Shown: one piece after another, positions 20,408 through 30,888 of the stretch | How positions within the stretch are numbered: position 1 is the stretch's first letter | How the letters are laid out: each line of letters begins with the position of its first letter | NCBI GenBank assembly: GCA_964035575.1 | Contig: OZ037928.1 | Location: forward strand, 434,001 to 498,000 | Reading direction: 5' to 3' | DNA: 64,000 nt | From: Rhynchopus sp. YZ270_cl-10 | Taxonomy: Eukaryota; Euglenozoa; Diplonemea; Diplonemida; Diplonemidae | The notes under the pieces: generated by a model | The model's database searches: none | What the model was told of the DNA's origin: nothing | What the model saw: only the letters and a program-made list of their open reading frames with translations | Program-made: the position numbers and the translations under genes

Positions 20408-20531
20408 CACGACGGACTAGTTCTGGCCATGACAGGTGATATGACAGGTGGTGTTACTAGTTATAAATATGACAGGTGATAATTGAATATTACTAGTAAT
20501 ATGACAGGTGGTACCTGTCATATGACAGGTG
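20408..20531. promoter_or_regulatory. Palindromic TGACAGGTG / ACTAGT cluster upstream of the 5'-nucleotidase/cyclase gene
   Basis: Starting about 90 bp before the ATG, CACGACGGACTAGTT leads into five copies of (A/T)TGACAGGTG, one inverted partner (ACCTGTCAT) forming a perfect palindrome, and two TTACTAGTAA/T sites. The first 33 bp are repeated inverted at 23849-23881 with two mismatches. It could be a transcription-factor array or the subterminal repeats of a DNA transposon. Confidence 0.5.
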
Positions 20532-20540
20532 TTTTTGCCG

Positions 20541-22590
20541 GTGGCTATTGCCTCCCAGGGAAAGGGACTCTCGAATTTTTTTTTTTGCCCCCTTTTAGGG
20601 CGAATTTCGACGATTTGAGGCCATTAAAAGCAAAAATTGACACTTCTGAGCATCTATGGGGGTCTAAAACGCGATTTTGCGCACCACGATTTTTCGTGGG
20701 ATTTACGAATGACAAGTCAATTTTTGACCCCAAAAAAATTCACAAAATTGCCCTCGGTGGTCCTCACCCCCACATGTCCTCAATACTGGGCGAAAAAATG
20801 CAAAAAAAATGCAAAAAAACGCAAAAATCGGGTGTTTGACCATCTGGGTGCACCAAATACACGGGAGTGCGGTACTAAGCCATAATCAGTTTTTCCGCGC
20901 TGAAGAATCCGATGAAGAATTCTTCAAAAAAAAAAAAATAAGTACAAATAAAAAAATTGAAGAGGTGGGCTGGGGCCCGAAGGGCCGCCCACCTCTTTCA
21001 TCTTCTTCCCAGCCTCCTCGCCCGAGCCATCTGCCGACTATTTCCTTCCGTTGCAACCCGACCTCGGAGATGACAAGGAGTGGGGAGAAGCTCCTGGTGG
21101 ATCCGGCGAAGCCGGGGGCAAGCAGAGAGGAGATGAAGACGCAACTGAAGAAGGAGTACGGGATAATGCGAGTTTGTGCGACTCGCCTTCTGACCCCCTG
21201 TTTCGTCTTGCGAAGATGAGCGGGCATTTTCGTGATTGAAGTTGGTGAAGACACGTCTCCGCTCACAAGTTGTCGACGAACCCCTTGATGCACTCTTGCA
21301 TGCCAAGAACCATCCCGTGAGTACCTCAGTGAGGAGGTGTCCGCAGAGCTTCTGCATCTCTTTGAATATCATAAAGATCCACCCCCCCCACCACCGTGCG
21401 AAAGCTCGGACCCTTTTTAGGCCAGGAATTCTAGTTTCTCCGCCGGAGGCCCAGAACTTCCGGCGCGCTACGCGCGCCGGGCTCGGGACGTATTTACCTT
21501 TTATGCACAAACACTATTCTTCATCAAAAATCCCGCTGCATTTTTTACAATGTACCCTAATTTTTTTTTGCCTGCGGCGCCGCACGTAGCGCGCCCGGGT
21601 TTGGGACCCCTTCTTGAATTTCGAGGGGGCGGTTCACGTTACAGTGGGTCCAGAATCATAGTTCAATTAAACCCCGCTAAGCAACTCGCTGGTGGTAATG
21701 ACCAAAACGTGTATCAGCCAAGAACTTGTCCATTTTTTTCAAAATGACCCCGTTACAGTGAGGGTAAAAGTTTGCGGAGAAGCTCGGAAAACCCGAAAAA
21801 GGCCAAAAAACCCCCCAAAAAAACGAGAACATGTTTCGGCAGGGGGCAGCGTGTTCTCAGAAAAATCCAAAAATCACCTGTAAAAATCCTTATAAAAAAC
21901 CTGGTGCCCGATCCAAAAAAATGGAAAAAGCCCGGGTGCCCGCCCACCCCTGCAAAAATCGACTTGTACAGCCATTGCTTTGGTGTGGGCTTGTTCACAC
22001 CGGGCAGAGTGCGAGTTATTCTCAGCAACACGGCCCCGGCCCCCCAGATTTTTCCCGTAAGAAAACCACCTGCGCGAACCATAGGCATTTTTTGTCCTCC
22101 CTCAAGTGCTCCCTCGAACCTGGCGGGAGGGAGGGAAATAGCTATTTACTGACGCAGTGGTGGGTTTGTATGTCCAATGATGTTCTCGTACCTGGAGAGT
22201 GGACCGAGTGCGAGGTATGTTTGTAACCCCCGGTTTTCACCACCCCCGCTCCCCCTTTTCGACATTGTCCCGCTCTGGATGTACGTCTCGTCTCCGGATG
22301 TAAATTGAAGCTATTTTTACCCGCCCAAATTAGCGACTCAGGATTTGTGCACCTCTATCTATCTCTTGTTGGGTGTCCACCCCGGTACAGCCGGTCATGT
22401 ACCGCTTACGTGTGAGGCTTTCTCTTCTGTGAGTAAGAAAGTGGCGCGGGGCGACGAATAACTGAATCCCGAATCCCACATTTTTTTTTTATTTTTCCCC
22501 AAACCAGTAAACCAGCTTGTTCTGGTTTTGAAACCAGCAAAAGTACCCAAGCTATTTCCCTGAAAACTTTTGTCCTCAATTTCTCTTAAC
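20541..22590. other. Long stretch without a recognised gene
   Basis: AT-rich homopolymer DNA at 20570-20990, including an inverted relative of the 585-775 repeat. A GC-rich island at 21000-21240 has an acidic open frame (LGDDKEWGEAPGGSGEAG, then SLCDSPSDPLFRLAKMSG) that may be a gene shard. A strong hairpin GGCGCGCTACGCGCGCC lies near 21463. An exon-like piece at 22157-22217 is bounded by AG and GAG|GTATGT. Confidence 0.35.
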
Positions 22591-22670
22591 AGGTACCCGA
22601 ACCGACGACCCTTCATTGTGACAGCGAAGCAGTGCCGACGGACGAGCTGGTGCAAATATTTCAAAATCAG
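22591..22670 (+). other. Exon-like shard
   Basis: A pyrimidine tract ending TCTCTTAACAG at 22581-22591 precedes GTACCCGAACCG. The following frame reads VPEPTTLHCDSEAVPTDELV and then QIFQNQ up to a CAG|GTGGCG donor-like site. The alternative frame (NRRPFIVTAKQCRRTSWCKY) is equally open, so coding sense is undecided. Confidence 0.25.
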
Positions 22671-23715
22671 GTGGCGACCGAGACCACCCTAATGAAAAAG
22701 TGGGGTTTATAAACCAACTTTTCCATTAACCCACCCCATAGACCACCCTAATTATTATGAAACTCTTAGTCAGTCACTGCTATAGCCATTAACCCAGGGA
22801 GCATAGCTAGTGCAAGAAATTCGACTTCGGGATCCGGAAAGTCTGTCCTCTGCTTGCGGAGGACTAGACACAAGAAAATATTGCGTTCCCCCAGAAACCA
22901 GTTTTTGTCACAGTAATTTTTGCCCAGGGCATGCTCTTGAAGCATGGCGGCTTGGTGTGAGAAGGGGCAGTGTATTGTTTTGTTCTAGATTTCAACGGTT
23001 GTTAGAACGAGTCAAGTGGATGCTTATCTAAACACTGACTTTAGTACAGACCCGAGAGATCACACATGACTTTGAGGAAAGAACAAAGCAATGCATCTGT
23101 ACCCGCAAGCCAGGTTGTAGTTACTTCAGAATTTTCTTAAGTTTGCGCGAAAGAGAGCGGGGGCAACTCCTTTGTATCATAAGTCCGCTGTGCAGAACAA
23201 AGCTAGGAACCTTAAAACACTACCTGCGTGGTGGCTGAATTCACATCCCTTAGAATTACCAGAATTCAGCCTTTGTTGAAGTAACGTACATACTTGTATG
23301 TACTTGTATGTGCGTGTCACGCTTCTCCATCCTTAAATGGGTGCACTGCTTCACTGCAGCGGGTAAGCCTCTCTCGACTAGTGCAAACTTAAGAATTTTC
23401 TGCTGGAACTTACCAAAATCGATTTTCTTTCACCCCAAACACCCGCAACACCCCACCTGCTACTTCGGTAGCCTGTGTTGTTGGGAGTTGGTTCTCATGT
23501 TGATCCCCAGTGTTTTGCACTGCTTCTTCTGAGCCCAACGCTGTTTGGCCTGTCGACGTACTAAATACGAAGACAGGGCGGCGGTGCCAACAATTTTCCG
23601 ATGATGTAACGTTTATCTGATTGATTTATCGTTTGATAACCTTGTGTCCTACTTCATGCACACCCAAGAAAGGTTATTGAACGGTACTTTCAAGCGATAC
23701 TTCGTTATGTCATTG
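22671..23715. other. Intergenic, nothing recognised
   Basis: Short direct repeats (GACCACCCTAAT at 22691 and 22741) and an ACTTGTATGT duplicate near 23292. No convincing open frame. Confidence 0.4.
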
Positions 23716-23771
23716 GGGGTACCTGGGTACCTGGGTACCTGGGCACCTGGGCACCTGGGTACCTGGTGCCT
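23716..23771. repeat. Minisatellite of 8-bp GGTACCTG units
   Basis: Six tandem units, two of them GGCACCTG. It abuts the TGACAGGTG cluster; CACCTG is shared with that motif, so the minisatellite may have grown from it. Confidence 0.85.
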
Positions 23772-23772
23772 G

Positions 23773-23881
23773 TATTTTGACAGGTGGTACCTGTCAAAAT
23801 GACAGGTGCCACCTGTCAAGAATTTTCACCTGTCATTTTACTAGTAAAATCACCTGTCATGGTCATAACTAGTCCGTCGTG
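23773..23881. promoter_or_regulatory. Second TGACAGGTG / ACTAGT cluster, inverted relative to 20408-20531
   Basis: TTGACAGGTGGTACCTGTCA and later ACCTGTCAAG, ACCTGTCATT, TTTACTAGTAAAA and CACCTGTCATGG lead to AACTAGTCCGTCGTG. With 20408-20440 it forms 33-bp inverted ends around 3.47 kb. No gene starts close by on either strand. Bases 23882-24257 contain no recognised gene. Confidence 0.5.
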
Positions 23882-24718
23882 TGGCAGCACTGTAGAGGCG
23901 GTTCTACGCCAAGTCCGCTCTAAAATCCTTGTGTTGACGCAGTGGAATGGCAGTAAAGGCAAAAGCGCGGTATCCACTGTGGAATGGGCCTGCTGAAGGT
24001 GTCCTCAGAGGCGATTCTGCAAAGCTCTGGGTATATTTGTGTTTAGAGAAACACGAATTGGAAAAACAACATGATAAATCTCCACAAACGAGCAGACACT
24101 ACCGAAGCCATCACCTCAAGACCCTCCGAAACCATTGTCCGATGGGTCACTCAACAGCTCCCCTACCTTGCGTTTTCGGGGACTCAGGCATATATTTCAA
24201 AAAAAATAAAAAAATAGTTATTTTCCGACAGAGCTTAGGCCTAGCTAAGATCCCCCTAAACAGAATACTCACAACATGGACACACTTCACAGCACGCCAT
24301 GTCGCGTCAAGTTGAATGAAAAACAGCAAAAACAAAATGAGAGAATTTCTTAAAGATGACATAAGCCACTGAGGCTCAGTCACCTACAAAAAGTGTTGAG
24401 GTTGAAGGGTGCACACAGGCACCTTCCCTGCAGGTGAGACAGTGCAGGGAAGAGAAGTATCAAGAAAATGTGTAACTCATCATCAAAACTGTGCATGGAA
24501 ACCAGGCTGGCCGTGTTAGGAATTGGCGTCACCGCTGCTCAACATGCACGTCACTTGTTTTTTTTCACCGCACAACAGGACGACAGCTGCGTGTCGCACG
24601 ACACTGCCAACGTCTCCTCAGCAGCAGCACTATTCATCACACAACCAAGGGTGAGGCACTGAGCCTTGCCGATGAGGACTCCATCGATACAGCAACAACG
24701 CTTGGCAGCGAAACCCTT

Positions 24719-26142
24719 TCAGTGGTGCAGTACCTCCAGAATAGTCGCTGCAAGCACACTGCTGCGGGCAGTCTTTGCACGTCGCCTTCTCGGCGCCTTC
24801 CTCTGTGCGGCTGATGTGCACAGGTGGTGTCCGATCGCCTTCTGCATCAGCTTCTCCTCCTCCTTCTCCTCCTCCTCTGCCACAACCACATCCGCCTTTG
24901 GTACCTTCACCTTGTGTGCAAGCGCTGCCTTACGCACGGAAGCTGCCTCAGCCTGCCGTGCTGCTGTCAGTGTCGGGTGTGACACACCTTTGCCACATCT
25001 GCTCACATCAACGTACGTCACACTCTCGATGGACGTACACATGGGCACTCCGCTGCCCGTGTGGGTGCGGCATGTGTAGCACTCTGTTGTGCGACTAAAC
25101 CTCATGATACGCCCCTCATACTTCGGCGTCTTCGCCACCTCCACAGCCTTGCGTGTCTGCACCACCCGCACCTCCTCCACAGCAGCCTCTCAGGCAACAC
25201 AATCTCAGAAGCCCACAAATCCTCCCACAAAACCTCACCCGGCCACACCTGCACATACGTCCCCTGTACCGAGATGCGTGCTGCACTGCAACCAACACTG
25301 TTCACGGTGGGTGTGTCTGCGGCAAGTGTCCGCACCCGACACCGTCCAGCTGTGGCCTGCTCCCGTCTGCACCCCGCCTCCTGGTCCACATCCACATTCA
25401 CATCCACGTCATGCACAAGAAACGCGCCCTTGTCCTGCCGTGCTGCCGCACGCATCCTGCTGCGTGCCTTGTGCACCTTCTGCCTTGCAAGGTGCAGTGT
25501 CTGCCGCTCCTTTGCCTGCCGTGTCACGTACTTTGGGCGGCGTGTCTTCTTTGTCTTGCGTTTTTCCATTGCGGACAGGGTCACACGCTTGCGCAGGGGG
25601 CAGGGTGTCAGGAGGATCGCATCCACGGTGGGCTGCTTGCGCTTCTTGCGTTTCTTACGACGTGTGTCGCGATCCTCATTGCATTCGCCATAGTAATCGT
25701 ATTGATAGTCGTCGTCATCGTATCGCGTGTAAGAATAGTCTTCCCACCAGTCCCAGTGGTACATTGTTTCCCAGTACGAAACATCCTCCCCCCGCACAAA
25801 CTCGTCTTTCAGTTGGCGGTCAAGACGTCTGACCCTGTCACGTGACTTGGCGGCCTTCGCCATGTCCCGCTTGCTCTCCTTGCGACTGTTGCGCTTTGTG
25901 TGCTTCTGCCTCACTGCCTGGAAGCGGCACGTCTTGCCCTGCTGTGCCGCATCCCACGCAGCCCACTGCCGGTCAGCCCTGTCCCACCGCCCTGTGACTG
26001 TGGCAGCACGCACACTGCCCACACTGCCGACCTTGTCCCCAACCACGTCTGCAAGCACAGCTGTGCAGTCAACTCCGCTGCCCAGCACAGAGACCTGCCC
26101 CAGGAACGTCATGCGCACAGAGCTGCTTACGGGGGGCGACAT
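24719..26142 (-). pseudogene. Tandem family member C (full length, one frameshift)
   Basis: Start at 26142. It is collinear with the intact members D and E to the end. One C is missing in the CAGCCTC-CTCAGG stretch near 25188-25195, so the first frame ends at 25102. The remaining C-terminus (EEVRVVQTRKAVEVAKTPK to LEVLHH) is open in the neighbouring frame down to 24719. The first variable cassette reads WETMYHWDWWEDYSYTRYDD and continues with DDYQYDYYGEC. The second reads YEGRIMRFSRTTECYTCRTH. Either a recent pseudogene or an indel error. Confidence 0.75.
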
Positions 26143-26994
26143 TTGTGTAAAGTATCTTGGTTGGTGTCGTGTGAGAGTGGGTGGGTGTGGTGGTGTGCAC
26201 AACAACAACTGGGAGAGTCAAGGCGGTGGGATTAACCTCTTGTGCACGGTGCTGGGAAAGGAAAACTAACACCAGCAGATTCACAAAAACAGTCTTTGAA
26301 AAGAGCACTGGAGACCACATTGCTCTCACAGGCATCGTTTCAAGTCTTCTGAAACGCTTCACTACTTGGGTACCTTAACTCAAGGACTCAGGTTGAAGAA
26401 ACGAGTCACAACAACAACAGTAACGATGAGAACACAAAACTAAAAACGCAACATGAGTTGATAGTGCAGCCTCTTCTGGGCTGACAACAACACAAAAAGA
26501 AAACAGAAAACACACAACATGGACACACTTCACAGCACGCCATGTCACTTCAAGTTGAATGAAAAACAGCAAAAAACAAAATGAAAGAATTTCTTAAAGA
26601 TGACATAAGCCACTGACGCTGAGTCACCTACAAAAAGTGTTGAGGTTGAAGGGTGCACACAGGCACCTTCCCTCCAGGTGAGACAGTGCAGGGAAGAGAA
26701 GTATCAAGAAAATGTGTAACTCATCATCAAAACTTTGCATGGAAACCAGGCTTGCCGTGTTAGGAATTGGCGTCACCGCTGCTCAACATGCACGCTTTGT
26801 TGGTACTTGTTTTGTCATATTCTTGCCTTTTTTTAATCGCACGACAGAAGGACATCGTTTCACATTTCATTTTGTGTCATCTCGGGCAACTTATCCCCAA
26901 ACAAAAACATAGTGGTCTTTCCTGTCTACCCGCACTGAGCCTTGCCGATGAGGACTCCATCGATACAGCAACAACGCTTGGCAGCGAAACCCTT

Positions 26995-28419
26995 TCAGTG
27001 GTACAGTACCTCCAGAATAGTCGCTGCAAGCACACTGCTGCGGGCAGTCTTTGCACGTCGCCTTCTCGGCGCCTTCCTCTGTGCGGCTGATGTGCACAGG
27101 TGGTGTCTGATCGCCTTCTGCATCAGCTTCTCCTCCTTCTCCTCCTCCTCTGCCACAACCACATCCGCCTTTGGTACCTTCACCTTGTGTGCAAGCGCTG
27201 CCTTACGCACGGAAGCTGCCTCAGCCTGCCGTGCTGCTGTCAGTGTTGGGTGTGACGCACCTTTGCCACATCTGCTCACATCAACGTACGTCACACTCTT
27301 GACGGTCACCGACATGGGCACTACGCTGCGCTGGTATGCGTGCCACGTGCACACCGGGCGCCAACCATGTGACCAACACCTCCTCTTGTACTTAGGAAGC
27401 ATCTCAGTCTTCGGCGTCTTCGCCACCTCCACAGCCTTGCGTGTCTGCACCACCCGCACCTCCTCCACAGCAGCCTCCTCAGGCGACACAATCTCAGAAG
27501 CCCACAAATCCTCCCACAAAACCTCACCCGGCCACACCTGCACATACGTCCCCTGTATCGAGATGCGTGCTGCACTGCAACCAACACTGTTCACGGTGGG
27601 TGTGTCTGCGGCAAGTGTCCGCACCCGACACCGCCTAGCTGTGGCCCCCTCCCGTCTGCACCCCGCCTCCTGGTCCACATCCACAACATCCACAAGAAAC
27701 GCGCCCTTGTCCTGCCGTGCTGCCGCACGCATCCTGCAGCGTGCCTTGTGCACCTTCTGCCTTGCAAGGTGCAGTGTCTGCCGCTCCTTTGCCTGCCGTG
27801 TCACGTACTTTGGGCGGCGTGTCTTCTGTGTCTTGCGTTTTTCCATTGCGGACAGGGTCACACGCTTGCGCAGGGGGCAGGGTGTCAGGAGGATCGCATC
27901 CATGGTGGGCTGCTTGCGCTTCTTGCGTTTCTTGCGACGTGTGTCGCGATCCTGATTGCACTGGCCACAGTCATAGTAGTCACCGTAATCGTCAGAGTAA
28001 CCATAATACCACTCGTCCCATTCCCAGTCGTAGTCCTCGAACCTGGCACGGTCTTCTGCCGATTCCCCCCGCACAAACTCGTCTTTCAGTTGGCGGTCAA
28101 AACGTCTGACCCTGTCACGTGACTTGGCGGCCTTCGCCATGTCCCCCTTGCTCTCCTTGCGACTGTTGCGCTTTGTGTGCTTCTGCCTCACTGCCTGGAA
28201 GCGGCACGTCTTGCCCTGCTGTGCCGCATCCCACGCAGCCCACTGCCGGTCAGCCCTGTCCCACCGCCCTGTGACTGTGGCAGCACGCACACTGCCCACA
28301 CTGCCGACCTTGTCCCCAACCACGTCCGCAAGCACAGCTGTGCAGTCAACTCCGCTGCCCAGCACAGAGACCTGCCCCAGGAACGTCATGCGCACAGAGC
28401 TGCTTACGGGGGGCGACAT
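26995..28419 (-). CDS. Tandem family member D, basic protein with variable cassettes (intact)
   Basis: 474 aa from the MSPPVSS start at 28419. Layout: conserved N-terminus (1-~115) ending in a basic helix; variable cassette 1 (about 120-155), SAEDRARFEDYDWEWDEWYY and then SDDYGDYYDCGQC, acidic and aromatic; RRKKRKKRKQP, a strong nuclear-localisation-like patch; a basic coiled or helical stretch (RQAKERQTLHLARQKVHKAR); a central QVWPGEVLWEDLWASEIV segment; variable cassette 2 (YKRRCWSHGWRPVCTWHAYQ); and a Lys/Arg/Glu-rich C-terminus (ADVVVAEEEEKEEK, RKAPRRRRAKTAR). No known domain recognised, no signal peptide or membrane segment. Likely a nuclear, nucleic-acid-associated protein, by composition only. 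Confidence 0.65.
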   Translation of the reverse strand: MSPPVSSSVRMTFLGQVSVLGSGVDCTAVLADVVGDKVGSVGSVRAATVTGRWDRADRQWAAWDAAQQGKTCRFQAVRQKHTKRNSRKESKGDMAKAAKSRDRVRRFDRQLKDEFVRGESAEDRARFEDYDWEWDEWYYGYSDDYGDYYDCGQCNQDRDTRRKKRKKRKQPTMDAILLTPCPLRKRVTLSAMEKRKTQKTRRPKYVTRQAKERQTLHLARQKVHKARCRMRAAARQDKGAFLVDVVDVDQEAGCRREGATARRCRVRTLAADTPTVNSVGCSAARISIQGTYVQVWPGEVLWEDLWASEIVSPEEAAVEEVRVVQTRKAVEVAKTPKTEMLPKYKRRCWSHGWRPVCTWHAYQRSVVPMSVTVKSVTYVDVSRCGKGASHPTLTAARQAEAASVRKAALAHKVKVPKADVVVAEEEEKEEKLMQKAIRHHLCTSAAQRKAPRRRRAKTARSSVLAATILEVLYH

Positions 28420-28842
28420 TTGTGCAAAGTATCTTGGTTGGTGTCGTGTGAGAGTGGGTGGGTGTGGTGTGGTGTGCACAACAACAACTGGGAGAGTCAT
28501 GGTGGTGGGATTAACCTCTTGTGCACAGGTGCTGGGAAAGGAAAACTAACACCAACAAGCAGATTCACTAAAAGAGACTTTGAAAAGACACTGCTCTCAC
28601 AGGCATCGTTTCAAGTCTTCTGAAACGCTTCACTACTTGGGTACCTTAACTCAAGGACTCAGGTTGAAGAAACGAGTCACAACAACAACAGCAACGACGT
28701 GATACCCGACTGGGTAACACAAAACTAAAAACGCAACATGAGTTGATAGTGCAGCCTCTTCTGGGCTGATAACAACACAAAAAGAAAACAGAATACTCAC
28801 AACATGGACACAAACCGTGTCACTTCAAGTTGAATGAAAAAC

Positions 28843-28978
28843 AGTTTTTTTAGATTCATATACTTTCAGTTCACAGAGAATTGAAAGTATTGAAGACGGT
28901 CAACACATGCACCCATTCTTTTTTTGGTTGTTTTAGATTTATATTTTTAACTCCCTCAAGGGGGAGCTAAAACAACAA
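28843..28978. other. ~130-bp insertion unique to the unit E flank
   Basis: Other units read AAACAGCAAAAAACAAAATG here. This one is split by an AT-rich segment with TTTTAGATT at both ends of its interior and CAACAACAG at the right side. The origin is unclear; it may be a small MITE. Confidence 0.45.
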
Positions 28979-29400
28979 CAGCAACAAACAAAATGAGAGA
29001 ATATCTTATAAGATGACATAAGCCACTGAGGCTCAGTCACCTACAAAAAGTGTTGAGGTTGAAGGGTGCACACAGGCACCTTCCCTGCTGGTGAGACAGT
29101 GCAGGGAAGAGAAGTATCAAGAAAATGTGGAACTCATCATCAAAACTGTGCATGGAAACCAGGCTTGCCGTGTTAGGAATTGGCGTCACCGCTGCTCAAC
29201 ATGCACGCTTTGTTGTCACTTGTTTTTTTATCATATTCTTGTTTTTTCATCGCACAACAGGACGACATCGAGGTGTTGCACGACACTGCCAACGTCTCCT
29301 CAGCAGCAGCACTATTCATCACTCAACCAAGGGTGAGGCACTGAGCCTTGCCGATGAGGACTCCATCGATACAGCAACAACGCTTGGCAGCGAAACCCTT

Positions 29401-30888
29401 TCAGTGGTACAGTACCTCCAGAATAGTCGCTGCAAGCACACTGCTGCGGGCAGTCTTTGCACGTCGCCTTCTCGGCGCCTTCCTCTGTGCGGCTGATGTG
29501 CACAGGTGGTGTCTGATCGCCTTCTGCATCAGCTTCTCCTCCTTCTCCTCCTCCTCCTCTGCCACAACCACATCCGCCTTTGGTACCTTCACCTTGTGTG
29601 CAAGCGCTGCCTTACGCACGGAAGCTGCCTCAGCCTGCCGTGCTGCTGTCAGTGTCGGGTGTGACGCACCTTTGCCACATCTGCTCACATCAACGTACGT
29701 CACACTCTTGACGGTCACCGACATTGGCACTATGTTGCGCTGGTGTGCGTGCCACTTGTCAATCGGGAATCGCAAGAACCCATGATGTTGTCTCCACAAA
29801 TGCATGGTGTGCTTGTACCCACGCTGCGCATACTGCTCGCATGTTGTACGTCTCTCAGTCTTCGGCGTCTTCGCCACCTCCACAGCCTTGCGTGTCTGCA
29901 CCACCCGCACCTCCTCCACAGCAGCCTCCTCAGGCAACACAATCTCAGAAGCCCACAAATCCTCCCACAAAACCTCACCCGGCCACACCTGCACATACGT
30001 CCCCTGTATCGAGATGCGTGCTGCACTGTAACCAACACTGTTCACGGTGGGTGTGCCTGCGGCAAGTGTCCGCACCCGACACCGCCTAGCTGTGGCCCCC
30101 TCCCGTCTGCACCCCGCCTCCTGGTCCACATCCACATCCAGGTCCTCCACAAGAAACGCGTTCTTGTCCTGCCGTGCTGCCGAACGGATCCTGCTGCGTG
30201 CCTTGTGTACCTTCTGCCTTGCAAGGTGCAGTGTCTGCCGCTCCTTTGCCTGCCGTGTCACGTACTTTGGGCGGCGTGTCTTCTGTGTCTTGCGTTTTTC
30301 CATTGCGGACAGGGTCACACGCTTGCGCAGGGGGCAGGGTGTCAGGAGGATAGCATCCACGGTGGGCTGCTTGCGCTTCTTGCGTTTTTTGCGACGTGTG
30401 TCGCGATCCTGACAGCATTCGCAATAGTTATCGTAGTTGTAATCGTAATCGGAAAAGCAAGTGTAATCGGCGTACTCGGAGCCGTCTTCCCACCAGTCCC
30501 AGTGGTACGTTGTTTCCCAGTACGGAACATCCTCCCCCCGCACAAACGCGTCCTTCAGTTGGCGGTCAAAACGTCTGACCTTGTCACGTGACTTGGCGGC
30601 CTTCGCCATGTCCCCCTTGCTCTCCTTGCGACTGTTGCGCTTTGTGTGCTTCTGCCTCACTGCCTGGAAGCGGCACGTCTTGCCCTGCTGTGCCGCATCC
30701 CACGCAGCCCACTGCCGGTCAGCCCTGTCCCACCGCCCTGTGACTGTGGCAGCACGCACACTGCCCACACTGCCGACCTTGTCCCCAACCACGTCCGCAA
30801 GCACAGCTGTGCAGTCAACTCCGCTGCCCAGCACAGAGACCTGCCCCAGGAACGTCATGCGCACAGAGCTGCTTACGGGGGGCGACAT
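29401..30888 (-). CDS. Tandem family member E, basic protein with variable cassettes (intact, longest)
   Basis: 495 aa from 30888 to TGA at 29401. It matches D outside the cassettes. Cassette 1 (minus strand, about 30412-30530) reads WETTYHWDWWEDGSEYADYT and continues CFSDYDYNYDNYCECC. Cassette 2 (about 29735-29855) reads CEQYAQRGYKHTMHLWRQHH and continues GFLRFPIDKWHAHQ. Its 5' flank leaves the common unit sequence near 30945, so E is the array's upstream edge and has its own promoter region. Function unknown. Confidence 0.65.
   Translation of the reverse strand: MSPPVSSSVRMTFLGQVSVLGSGVDCTAVLADVVGDKVGSVGSVRAATVTGRWDRADRQWAAWDAAQQGKTCRFQAVRQKHTKRNSRKESKGDMAKAAKSRDKVRRFDRQLKDAFVRGEDVPYWETTYHWDWWEDGSEYADYTCFSDYDYNYDNYCECCQDRDTRRKKRKKRKQPTVDAILLTPCPLRKRVTLSAMEKRKTQKTRRPKYVTRQAKERQTLHLARQKVHKARSRIRSAARQDKNAFLVEDLDVDVDQEAGCRREGATARRCRVRTLAAGTPTVNSVGYSAARISIQGTYVQVWPGEVLWEDLWASEIVLPEEAAVEEVRVVQTRKAVEVAKTPKTERRTTCEQYAQRGYKHTMHLWRQHHGFLRFPIDKWHAHQRNIVPMSVTVKSVTYVDVSRCGKGASHPTLTAARQAEAASVRKAALAHKVKVPKADVVVAEEEEEKEEKLMQKAIRHHLCTSAAQRKAPRRRRAKTARSSVLAATILEVLYH

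Larger units (their letters stand above)
16705..24257. mobile_element. 7.55-kb segment inserted in the tandem array, flanked by a 23-bp direct repeat
   Basis: Everywhere else, AAACAGAATACTCACAACAT and GGACACA run straight into the next unit. Here the same 23 bases (one mismatch, G for A) occur at 16682-16704 and again at 24258-24280, with 7.55 kb of unrelated DNA between. Both inner edges start with small palindromes (CTCGATAATCATCGAG; CTTAGGCCTAGCTAAG). Contents are a tyrosine-recombinase relic at the left edge, an inverted copy of the 6.8-kb repeat, a 5'-nucleotidase/cyclase gene, and an inverted-repeat-bounded 3.5-kb stretch. It is either a large mobile element or a duplicative segmental insertion. 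The boundaries are seen; the mechanism is inferred. Confidence 0.65.

Noticed and set aside
20408-23881. Autonomous 3.5-kb DNA transposon
   Set aside because: 33-bp inverted ends exist, but only a TG dinucleotide flanks both, and no transposase is seen inside.
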